From the IMG/VR virus record IMGVR_UViG_3300030116_001792, positions 19,069 to 41,742 of that record: a DNA stretch of 22,674 nucleotides, one strand, 5' to 3'. The notes under the pieces were generated by a model. It ran no database searches and had not been told where the DNA came from. It saw only the letters and a list, made by a program, of their open reading frames with translations. The position numbers and the translations under genes are program-made. Positions 6,499 to 11,683 of the stretch are shown here, in pieces (within the stretch, counting starts at the first letter, position 1; each line of letters starts with the position of its first letter). Origin of the DNA: a virus.

Positions 6499-6764
6499 TA
6501 GCCCTCCTTTATAGCTAGTAATAATTTTGTTCTATCAGGATTAAACAACGTGGAACCACAACCCGCACCAAAAGCAGGACTAAAGTTAGCATTGTTTTCT
6601 GGCATGCCATCTATAATCTCATCGTACTTCATGCAGAAATATTCTCCCGGCTTGTCTCCGCCTAGATATTTACATGCACGATTCGTGCTACTGGTTACCT
6701 CACCGAAATAACATGGCGCTTGTTTACAACAAAAACCACTTCTAACGCATGGTGAAAATTCCAT
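6498..6764 (-). CDS. Cysteine-cluster protein (88 aa), YkgJ-like
   Basis: Start fixed at the ATG at 6764 by AGGAGGTACATT; the frame is open further upstream but has no ribosome site. N-terminal MEFSPCVRSGFCCKQAPCYF has the spacing of the YkgJ-type zinc/iron-binding cysteine cluster (CxxxxxCCxxxxC), and further cysteines follow at ACKYLGG, YFCMKYDE and GAGCGST. Eight cysteines in 88 aa point to a metal or Fe-S site. First gene of the leftward operon, divergent from the 6897 island. Its ribosome-binding region matches the proposed sRNA loop over 10 nt. Exact function unknown. Confidence 0.72.
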   Translation of the reverse strand: MEFSPCVRSGFCCKQAPCYFGEVTSSTNRACKYLGGDKPGEYFCMKYDEIIDGMPENNANFSPAFGAGCGSTLFNPDRTKLLLAIKEG

Positions 6765-6896
6765 AATGTACCTCCTATACATATAAAGATACCACAAATA
6801 AAAAAAAACAAAAGACTTTATTTATAATTATGGATCATGATATAGTGTTAATACACATTGCGTCTATATAAAGCGCACGACACAAGGAGGTACAAA
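6765..6896. promoter_or_regulatory. Divergent control region with 13-bp motif
   Basis: Separates the leftward 6764 operon from the rightward island. Rightward: TATATAA (6865-6871) as -10, directly followed by the motif AGCGCACGACACA (6872-6884), then AAGGAGGTACAAA and the ATG at 6897, so the motif would lie in the transcription-start/leader region. GTGTTAATACAC and GGATCATGAT, just upstream, look operator-like; the minus-strand core ATGATCCA recurs near 5390-5397. Leftward: TGG-TATCTT on the minus strand (~6786-6794) is a possible extended -10. Confidence 0.5.
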
Positions 6897-7310
6897 ATGT
6901 GGACAGAGGGATTAGGTATAACCGATTACAGAAATGGTTTATGGTTACGCAGTAACTGTGTACCGCCAGAACTAAATAATTGGTTTGATAAACAATACGA
7001 ATATTCTGGATGGTATGACTCCATACAATTAGTAGAGTATAGCGGTAAGATTAAATCATATTGTCGTATGGACTACAAAGGATTCAAAGATTGGCTAGAG
7101 GAATTTAGCCCGGAGATGAACTTTAGTTATGAGACAAGAAAGATGAGTTACAACGAGGGATGGCCAGATAGCATAGACAGTCCATTCTATACAACACCTA
7201 TCGGCACAATAATCAAGTATGACAATTCTAAAATAGATGACAATATTAATTACAAGCCGAGAAAACAATTAGACAGATACATTGCATATATATTTGAGAT
7301 GCACTCATGA
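6897..7310 (+). CDS. Hypothetical protein (137 aa), first gene of the rightward island
   Basis: Start at the ATG at 6897, fixed by AAGGAGGTACAAA; the frame is open 13 codons further upstream but without a ribosome site and across the 13-bp motif. The protein is aromatic- and Trp-rich (MWTEGLGITDYRNGLWLRSN; NNWFDKQYEYSGWYDSIQLV) and ends RYIAYIFEMHS. Soluble, mixed alpha/beta; no family recognised. It is the largest protein of the nine-gene inverted island, which is the usual kind of place for early host-takeover or anti-defence genes, but that role is only inferred. Confidence 0.75.
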   Translation: MWTEGLGITDYRNGLWLRSNCVPPELNNWFDKQYEYSGWYDSIQLVEYSGKIKSYCRMDYKGFKDWLEEFSPEMNFSYETRKMSYNEGWPDSIDSPFYTTPIGTIIKYDNSKIDDNINYKPRKQLDRYIAYIFEMHS

Positions 7311-7459
7311 TTGTTTGTTACTATTGCAGAGATGGACGTAGCTTTACACATGGAGATGTAAATATAGCTAGTAACAACAATTACTATCATCGAAGTTGTT
7401 ATGACAACAACGTTAGACCTATACACGAACAATATAAAAGGAGAAATAATGAAACTTAA
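7307..7459 (+). CDS. Zinc-finger microprotein (50 aa)
   Basis: ATG overlaps the previous stop as ATGA. The protein starts MIVCYYCRDGRSFTHGDVN and has YYHRSCYDNN further on, i.e. CxxC...H...HxxxC, a LIM-like or treble-clef metal site. The last ten codons overlap the ribosome site and start of the next gene. No specific function. Confidence 0.65.
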   Translation: MIVCYYCRDGRSFTHGDVNIASNNNYYHRSCYDNNVRPIHEQYKRRNNET

Positions 7460-7598
7460 AAAAGATGAATTAACCACTGACTATGATACTTTTTATAAGT
7501 GGTTAGATACTTGCCCAGTCAACTCAAACATAATGAAAATTGACCATGATTATATGGAGATTGGATTTTTTGCAGTCATGGATGAGGAGGAGGAATAA
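7449..7598 (+). CDS. Small acidic protein (49 aa)
   Basis: Start at ATG 7449, preceded by AAAAGGAGAAATA; a longer in-frame opening lacks a ribosome site. MKLKKDELTTDYDTFYKWLD is followed by a beta-rich part and a tail of four or more Glu. Its strongly negative charge is a feature shared by many DNA-mimic or host-inhibitor phage proteins, but no such role can be shown here. Confidence 0.65.
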   Translation: MKLKKDELTTDYDTFYKWLDTCPVNSNIMKIDHDYMEIGFFAVMDEEEE

Positions 7599-7759
7599 TG
7601 GCAATATTTAGAGTAGTGATAGAAGTAGATGAACCTACATTAGAGGATGCACAGGACCATATACTAAGTCTTAGTGGTAGTGATTTAGTAGATGAAATTA
7701 TAGAAGTTGAATACACCAGTGTTTCAAAACTAGAAAAATTAGTAAAGGAGGAACAATGA
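7598..7759 (+). CDS. Small acidic protein (53 aa)
   Basis: ATG overlaps the previous stop (TAATG), with GAGGAGGAGGAATA as ribosome site. Starts MAIFRVVIEVDEPTLEDAQD and looks like a beta-alpha-beta mini-fold (FRVVIEV / helix / EIIEVEYTSV). Acidic. The stop overlaps the next start. Function unknown. Confidence 0.68.
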   Translation: MAIFRVVIEVDEPTLEDAQDHILSLSGSDLVDEIIEVEYTSVSKLEKLVKEEQ

Positions 7760-7857
7760 GCGAAGCAGAGAGTTTACAAAAACTTATAGATATTATGTGG
7801 GACTACATCAGCGAGAAAGATATACCAAAAATAAGCAAACGATTGGAGGAGGAATAA
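7756..7857 (+). CDS. Helical microprotein (33 aa)
   Basis: ATG overlaps the previous stop (ATGA), preceded by AAAGGAGGAACA. Reads MSEAESLQKLIDIMWDYISE and continues to an EEE tail; probably two short amphipathic helices. Its last codons supply the GGAGGAGGAATA ribosome site of the next gene, so it may partly serve translational coupling. Confidence 0.6.
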   Translation: MSEAESLQKLIDIMWDYISEKDIPKISKRLEEE

Positions 7858-8024
7858 TGATTGATTATTACAATGACACAGAATATAGAGAACGATTTTA
7901 TCACAAGGATACAGAAGTTTGGATTTGTGGAGAGTTTGATTGCGAGTGTTTATGCGATTTACCTAATAATTGTAAAATCTGTGAGCCATACTATTTAACA
8001 AAGGAGGAGTCATGTTGCAATTAG
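7857..8024 (+). CDS. Cysteine-rich microprotein (55 aa)
   Basis: Start at ATG 7857 (overlap TAATG; GGAGGAGGAATA upstream). Seven clustered cysteines: WICGEFDCECLCDLPNNCKIC, then ESCCN at the C-terminus. The pattern suggests one or two metal sites. Aromatic N-terminal half (IDYYNDTEYRERFYHKD). It overlaps the next gene by 13 nt. Not assigned to a family. Confidence 0.68.
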   Translation: MIDYYNDTEYRERFYHKDTEVWICGEFDCECLCDLPNNCKICEPYYLTKEESCCN

Positions 8025-8146
8025 GAGACATAATAGAAATAGGAGATGATTTAGACGGTGCCACCTTATGTGATTGGTGCAACATGCATTTTAAAGGAGA
8101 CGGAGATTTGACACGATGCAACACATGTTGGGATGACACAAGATGA
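8012..8146 (+). CDS. Zinc-ribbon microprotein (44 aa)
   Basis: ATG at 8012 with AAAGGAGGAGTC upstream. MLQLGDIIEIGDDLDGATLC leads into CDWCNMHF...RCNTCWDD, i.e. CxxC-X14-CxxC. The first part may be a small beta-barrel strand pair. The stop overlaps the next start (ATGA). Confidence 0.68.
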   Translation: MLQLGDIIEIGDDLDGATLCDWCNMHFKGDGDLTRCNTCWDDTR

Positions 8147-8289
8147 TTTGTAAAATGTGTGGCAACTGGATACCTCCGGAGTTTGATTCATGTTATGTGT
8201 GCGGAGAATACAGGATCAATTTTTTTATACATAAATTGTTATATAAGATTAACGCACGACACAGAGAGGAGGTGAATGATGGAAGATAA
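8143..8289 (+). CDS. Zinc-ribbon microprotein (48 aa)
   Basis: ATG overlaps the previous stop. MICKMCGNWIPPEFDSCYVC gives CxxC-X10-CxxC, the spacing of a compact zinc ribbon, followed by a basic hydrophobic helix (NFFIHKLLYKINARHRE). The 3' part of the gene runs over a TATATAA box, the 13-bp motif and the ribosome site of the next gene, so coding and control sequence overlap here. Confidence 0.62.
   Translation: MICKMCGNWIPPEFDSCYVCGEYRINFFIHKLLYKINARHREEVNDGR
8251..8263 (+). promoter_or_regulatory. Repeated 13-bp motif, copy 4, with upstream -10 box
   Basis: AACGCACGACACA, one base different from the exact copies. TTATATAAG lies ~10 nt upstream as a possible -10, and GAGAGGAGG with the ATG at 8279 lies downstream, the same order (box, motif, ribosome site, start) as at 6865-6897. 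This suggests an internal promoter for the last island gene. Confidence 0.5.
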
Positions 8290-8473
8290 AAGTATTATTA
8301 AGATAGCAGAAGTTACATTAACAGTTTCTTGGGAGGGAGACTGGGACCAACCATGGACTCCTGCTGACGAGTTGTGGCAATATGTAGGTGATAGAGATTA
8401 TAATTTATCAGATGTATCACTGTTAAAAACTGAAGTAAAAATGAAACAACTTGTAGACAAAGATGACGAATAA
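8279..8473 (+). CDS. Hypothetical protein (64 aa), last gene of the island
   Basis: Two adjacent ATGs; the second (8279) has the better 6-nt spacing from GGAGG, the first (8276) only 3 nt. The protein reads MEDKSIIKIAEVTLTVSWEG, Trp-rich beta (WDQPWTPADELWQYVGD) and an acidic/lysine tail. It ends immediately before the convergent stop of the minus-strand gene at 8474, with no obvious terminator between. Not recognised. Confidence 0.7.
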   Translation: MEDKSIIKIAEVTLTVSWEGDWDQPWTPADELWQYVGDRDYNLSDVSLLKTEVKMKQLVDKDDE

Positions 8474-8683
8474 TTATACTTTATAATTTACTGGCCTCTT
8501 ATGTGGTGCGCGTGGTTTAATATTATCATCGCTCTCACATGGGAGGCCATCTACATGGTGCATGTATTTCCTACTACAAACTAAACAAGGCTCATGCCTG
8601 TTGTAATTCCAATCAACTTTAGCCATCAAGTATGTTAATTGTAATGCGATCTTTCTTGCTACTAAATCTACATCTTTACTCAT
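8474..8683 (-). CDS. Small CxxC protein (69 aa)
   Basis: ATG at 8683; a GTG at 8695 is also in frame, and neither has a Shine-Dalgarno. The 13-bp motif lies directly upstream of the ATG. N-terminal helix (DVDLVARKIALQLTYLMAKV), then HEPCLVCSRKYMHHVDGLPC with CxxC, HH and a third Cys, a likely zinc site, and a basic tail. Last gene of the leftward recombination operon. Function unknown. Confidence 0.62.
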   Translation of the reverse strand: MSKDVDLVARKIALQLTYLMAKVDWNYNRHEPCLVCSRKYMHHVDGLPCESDDNIKPRAPHKRPVNYKV

Positions 8684-8696
8684 AGCGCACGACACA
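8684..8696 (+). promoter_or_regulatory. Repeated 13-bp motif, copy 5
   Basis: Exact AGCGCACGACACA between the nuclease stop (8699) and the ATG at 8683. Relative to the leftward genes it is in the opposite orientation to the copies at 6872 and 8251, which face their genes. Confidence 0.55.
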
Positions 8697-8698
8697 GT

Positions 8699-9085
8699 CT
8701 ATGGATTGTTAGGCACTGTACTCCAGAATGGTTCATCATAAAATTTATTTCCTTTTCTTGCATCTATAATCTCACAAAATGTTTCTAATGGTAAACATAC
8801 AATTATAGGTACGCCATCAGGTTGTCTTTTTTGTTTGTCAGTTTTGACAAGTCTTTTCCAAATCAATGCAGTAAAATCTGATTTACTTTTCTTCATTGCC
8901 TTGGCTAGTTCTCTTGTTACATTTAAAGATTGTCTAGCTTTACACTCTACAAAAAAGTCTATGCCGTTCCATTTAAAAACGACATCACCTCTGTCGTACT
9001 TGCCTCCCTCCGGGAGTCTCTCTCCACCTAATAATTTTGCTACAAAGGTTTCTAACCTCGTACCCTGTTGCTTTGGTTTGTTCAT
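8699..9085 (-). CDS. PD-(D/E)XK nuclease, Holliday-junction-resolvase-like
   Basis: A 128-aa protein with the compact Hjc-type restriction-fold layout: helix GTRLETFVAKLLGG (E12), GDVVFKW with D34, then IDFFVECKAR with E47-x-K49, giving the D...ExK catalytic set and E12 as the fourth metal ligand. Similar small nucleases resolve branched DNA before packaging or act as recombination nucleases. A GGAAAG site lies upstream of the ATG. It shares an operon with the Rad52-like gene, which supports a recombination/branch-resolution role. The exact subfamily cannot be decided from sequence alone. Confidence 0.75.
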   Translation of the reverse strand: MNKPKQQGTRLETFVAKLLGGERLPEGGKYDRGDVVFKWNGIDFFVECKARQSLNVTRELAKAMKKSKSDFTALIWKRLVKTDKQKRQPDGVPIIVCLPLETFCEIIDARKGNKFYDEPFWSTVPNNP

Positions 9086-9111
9086 TCATATCTTTCCGAT
9101 TGCCCTCGGTT

Positions 9112-9588
9112 TTAAAAGTCATAGTAACTTATGTCATTCTTGTACGTAGTTACTTTGTACTCGTCTTTTATCTTCATTCTTTTTTTTCTTAATGACTTAC
9201 TACTATTTACTATTGTCGCAAATGCGTTAAGCCAATTTTGCATTGTCTCTTTGTAACATCTGCCATAGTCTAGTTGTATATTTTGTTTTGTATAATTAAA
9301 TACATACAAGTCATTAATATCTAAAAGTATTTGTAAATCACCGTAACCTTTTGTGTTTACATAACCCATCGATATACCACCATGATGTCCACAATTATCA
9401 ACTGGTATATCATGGCCTTGTTCTATCAACATGTAAGTTACTCCTGCATTGAAAGTATCTTTTGGTAAAAAAGAAATTCTATCACCAGGATCAATCTCCT
9501 TTATAGATACTGCACTTTCTAATACAGCGCTCGACACAAGCATTTCGTAAACTAACTTGCCACCTTTAGACTCTATAATATCTTTCAT
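9112..9588 (-). CDS. Hypothetical protein (158 aa)
   Basis: ATG at 9588 with GGAGAGACATT upstream, overlapping the previous stop by 4 nt. Contains ISFLPKDTFNAGVTYMLIEQ, then DNCGHHGGISMGYVNTKGYG, where the His pair and glycines might be an active site or metal site, then LQILLDINDLYVFNYTK and a strongly basic C-terminus. No family recognised. A one-mismatch copy of the 13-bp motif (9526-9538) lies inside the coding sequence. Operon with Rad52-like and nuclease genes. Confidence 0.7.
   Translation of the reverse strand: MKDIIESKGGKLVYEMLVSSAVLESAVSIKEIDPGDRISFLPKDTFNAGVTYMLIEQGHDIPVDNCGHHGGISMGYVNTKGYGDLQILLDINDLYVFNYTKQNIQLDYGRCYKETMQNWLNAFATIVNSSKSLRKKRMKIKDEYKVTTYKNDISYYDF
9526..9538 (+). 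promoter_or_regulatory. 13-bp motif, one-mismatch copy
   Basis: AGCGCTCGACACA, plus orientation, within the 158-aa gene. It differs from the exact copies only at one central base. Confidence 0.35.
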
Positions 9589-9863
9589 AATGTCTCTCCA
9601 ATTAAATCATCAAACGTTTGCATGTAATATTGTTTCTCTTCATGTTGTGCGTTTCTGTATTTATATACATTAGCTCTATGACTATGGTTCTCCATATCAC
9701 ATGGTTCACCCTCTATAACAATACGTCCATCTTTTTTCATTGATGCTTTATTCATCTCACTGATTCTATTTCTAGCAGAGTAACCAGTTTCTTGTATAAT
9801 AGATTCAATGCAATGCCATCTTCCATCAGACAATATAGATTTTATAATATCTACGTAGCTCAT
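9585..9863 (-). CDS. Winged-helix DNA-binding protein (92 aa)
   Basis: ATG overlaps the preceding stop (TAATG). Residues 5-40 (DIIKSILSDGRWHCIESIIQ followed by ETGYSARNRISEMNK) have the pattern of a winged helix: helix, DGRWH turn, helix, turn, recognition helix; the wing may be the GRIVIEGEPC hairpin. Similar small proteins accompany phage replication or recombination genes, probably as DNA-binding accessories or regulators. The rest is acidic and aromatic (HEEKQYYMQTFDDLIGETL). Confidence 0.68.
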   Translation of the reverse strand: MSYVDIIKSILSDGRWHCIESIIQETGYSARNRISEMNKASMKKDGRIVIEGEPCDMENHSHRANVYKYRNAQHEEKQYYMQTFDDLIGETL

Positions 9864-10027
9864 TAAAATGGTGGTTCATCACAAGGATGACCATGCATAC
9901 TAACATCAGGTTTTATCCAGTCTTTAGATTCTGGTTTACCTTTACACATTTTAATTACTTTAGACAACGCATCACCGTCATCCTTTGCAGGCACTAACCA
10001 TGTAACATAATACTCGTTACATGTCAT
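9863..10027 (-). CDS. Small protein (54 aa)
   Basis: ATG overlaps the Rad52-like stop (ATGA at 10024-10027), and the stop overlaps the next ATG. Reads MTCNEYYVTWLVPAKDDGDA, a helix, then KPDVSMHGHPCDEPPF. The C-terminal HGHPCDEPPF ending resembles acidic, proline-containing tails used to dock partners, but this is speculative. Below usual gene-caller length; supported by the overlaps on both sides. Confidence 0.68.
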   Translation of the reverse strand: MTCNEYYVTWLVPAKDDGDALSKVIKMCKGKPESKDWIKPDVSMHGHPCDEPPF

Positions 10028-11073
10028 TTAGACTTTGCCTCTTTTAATTTTGTAATTAAATCTGATGCATCGCCTTTTGATAATTGACCGCCCTCGACAA
10101 GTCCTTTTGCCTCCTGTGCAATTTTATCTTGTCCTGCATCGATACACTCTGGCACTAATGTATTTAAAATAAAATTAGATTGTGCATCTGTCATTGGATC
10201 TTGCATCCACTTACCCTCTGGTATGTCAATCACTTCTTCCTCCTTTTTATTTTCTTCTTTTATTTCTGGTTCTAATCCTGCACTTGACACTAAACTTAAC
10301 AGTTCATCTTGTGCAATATCCATCATTGACTCTCCATTTTTTTCAAAATGTAAAGCAATCTTATCTAATAGTTTGTCCATCTCGCTATCAGTATAAGTCT
10401 CAACACTGTCATCTTTCTTTAACATTCTTTGCTTGCCATAGTTTACAAGTTCTTTTATCATTCTTTGTTCTTCTTTTTCAGTCAACCCATATTTAAAAAG
10501 CAAAACATTTTTAATATAATCTATTACTCTTTTAGTATTTTTAAGACTATCTTTTGCAATTTTAGCTACGTCATCTGAACCAGGAGATGATTTACGTTTC
10601 TGTTCTGTAACTTGTACAGACTTAGTTTCCATCACCTCCGATTCAGATTGTTGCGTTGCCTGCGTTATGGAAGAATTTTTATTAGCATAATGTTCTTCTT
10701 CTGTTGTCTCACCTGTCCATAAATGCAACCCTATTCCGTGTCTCATAGCACCTCTTTTCAATGCATCAGACATGCATAATTTTAAAAGCTCACCCTCTGT
10801 ATTCTTATTACCTACATCATTGTTATCAACATCACCAATCTCATCATGTGATACACCAAATAAAGTAAATGTAGTTACAACTGCTCTTACAGAATTATCT
10901 TTATCTCTAACTACCTCTTTTAGTATGTGGGACCATTGGCCATACGCAAACTTATTTAACCTTTTTGTTACTAGATGATGTGGCACATAACTACCAAACT
11001 TACCTCTCGGTGCAGGCTTGACTTCATCTTTACTAAATGGTTTAGTAAGTTCCTTTTTTATTTTGTCGTCCAT
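10024..11073 (-). CDS. Rad52/Rad22-like single-strand annealing protein
   Basis: 349 aa. The N-terminal ~120 residues are a Rad52-type annealing domain: PFSKDEVKPAPRGKFGSYVP, then KRLNKFAYGQWSHILKEVV, a beta region and the signature LLKLCMSDALKRGAMRHGIG followed by LHLWTGE. Such proteins coat and anneal single-stranded DNA in phage recombination and concatemer formation. After a Ser/Gln-rich linker (130-165) come helical segments and an acidic C-terminal tail (EENKKEEEVIDIPEG), a likely partner-interaction region. Ribosome site GAGGAGGAATAATC. Operon order: 84-aa gene, rad52-like, 54-aa, winged helix, 158-aa, nuclease, 69-aa. Confidence 0.85.
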   Translation of the reverse strand: MDDKIKKELTKPFSKDEVKPAPRGKFGSYVPHHLVTKRLNKFAYGQWSHILKEVVRDKDNSVRAVVTTFTLFGVSHDEIGDVDNNDVGNKNTEGELLKLCMSDALKRGAMRHGIGLHLWTGETTEEEHYANKNSSITQATQQSESEVMETKSVQVTEQKRKSSPGSDDVAKIAKDSLKNTKRVIDYIKNVLLFKYGLTEKEEQRMIKELVNYGKQRMLKKDDSVETYTDSEMDKLLDKIALHFEKNGESMMDIAQDELLSLVSSAGLEPEIKEENKKEEEVIDIPEGKWMQDPMTDAQSNFILNTLVPECIDAGQDKIAQEAKGLVEGGQLSKGDASDLITKLKEAKSK

Positions 11074-11075
11074 GA

Positions 11076-11330
11076 TTATTCCTCCTCGCCTGTGTCTAAT
11101 CGCATGGGATCGTCGTCATACGATTTCACAATCTTATCGTTCATTTCATAATGCACCCAAATATTTGTAGTAGATCTCACATTATATTGTAAAGTTAAAT
11201 CTTTTATACTTTTCTCTTTATGATTCCATATCATATCAAATATTTTTTCGCACTCTTCTATACTGTCTGCAGTTACAATGTAATCTCTTACACTTGTGTC
11301 TGTAAACATAATTGATACTTGTTTATTCAT
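11076..11330 (-). CDS. Hypothetical protein (84 aa), first gene of the recombination operon
   Basis: Starts MNKQVSIMFTDTSVRDYIVT; alpha/beta with an acidic C-terminus (YDDDPMRLDTGEEE) whose codons form the ribosome site of the Rad52-like gene. No Shine-Dalgarno; a TATTAT box ends 6 nt before the ATG, suggesting a leaderless mRNA. No family recognised. Confidence 0.7.
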   Translation of the reverse strand: MNKQVSIMFTDTSVRDYIVTADSIEECEKIFDMIWNHKEKSIKDLTLQYNVRSTTNIWVHYEMNDKIVKSYDDDPMRLDTGEEE

Positions 11331-11342
11331 AATTTCATAATA
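11331..11342 (-). promoter_or_regulatory. Candidate leaderless promoter for the recombination operon
   Basis: Minus strand TATTAT (11342-11337), then GAAATT, then the ATG at 11330: the same box-N6-ATG spacing as at 13211, 16671 and 16997. The box matches TATAAT at 5 of 6 positions, in a very AT-rich region, so this is the weakest of the set. Confidence 0.3.
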
Positions 11343-11382
11343 TATATTTTTAAAAAAAAATCAACCTCTTATATAAATTATA

Positions 11383-11391
11383 TGGTATAAT
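11383..11391 (+). promoter_or_regulatory. Extended -10 promoter of candidate sRNA
   Basis: TGG-TATAAT, a perfect extended -10, on the plus strand between two leftward operons. It shares ATATGGTAT with the promoter of the tRNA-like RNA at 3400-3408. The expected start is ~11397. Confidence 0.55.
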
Positions 11392-11396
11392 TAACT

Positions 11397-11471
11397 ATCG
11401 AAAAATGATGTACCTCCAAGTATTGAATTAGACGATAGGTTAAAAGAGGTCTGGCAACAGACCTCTTTTTT
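11397..11471 (+). ncRNA. Candidate phage small RNA with anti-Shine-Dalgarno loop
   Basis: A plus-strand transcript of ~75 nt is delimited by an extended -10 and a strong terminator, with no ORF inside. CTATCG (11395-11400) can pair with CGATAG (11433-11438), leaving a 32-nt loop that contains TGTACCTCC (11409-11417). That 9-mer is exactly complementary to GGAGGTACA, the ribosome-binding region of the first genes of three operons (starts 5300, 6764, 6897); at 6764 the match is 10 nt. Trans-acting repression of those genes is therefore plausible. Alternative: on the other strand the same bases are a relic Shine-Dalgarno of a lost gene, and the hairpin serves only the leftward transcript. Confidence 0.5.
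11442..11471. terminator. Bidirectional rho-independent terminator
   Basis: AAGAGGTCTG (11444-11453), a 4-nt loop GCAA (GNRA class), CAGACCTCTT (11458-11467): 10 perfect pairs. The plus strand continues with a run of seven T, the stronger direction; the minus strand reads TTTTAACC after the stem and can end the 11471-12896 operon, whose stop codon it abuts. Confidence 0.85.
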
Positions 11472-11683
11472 TATTCTTCTTCTGCATCTTTAATTGCTTG
11501 TAACATCTGTGTGTTCCACTGTAAAACAAAAACTTCACATGATGATTTTACTTTTTGCATATCATAAGCACCAAGCTCCCTACCTATAGTTGCTTTAAAA
11601 CCACCTAGACTATTGTGTAAATCTAAAGCCCACTCTTTTAATTTTTGTTTGTCTGCAAACATACCATCATACGACTTCTGCAT
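11471..11683 (-). CDS. Hypothetical protein (70 aa)
   Basis: The start at ATG 11683 is preferred because AAAGGGGATACAGCA precedes it; an in-frame ATG at 11710 would overlap the phosphoesterase by 44 nt. Sequence MQKSYDGMFADKQKLKEWAL, then LGGFKATIGRELGAYDMQKV and a helical acidic end. Probably helical throughout. Last gene before the bidirectional terminator. Not recognised. Confidence 0.68.
   Translation of the reverse strand: MQKSYDGMFADKQKLKEWALDLHNSLGGFKATIGRELGAYDMQKVKSSCEVFVLQWNTQMLQAIKDAEEE

Noticed and set aside
3688-9538. CRISPR array made of the 13-bp motif
   Set aside because: Copies are 0.4-1.7 kb apart, with genes between; no repeat-spacer structure.
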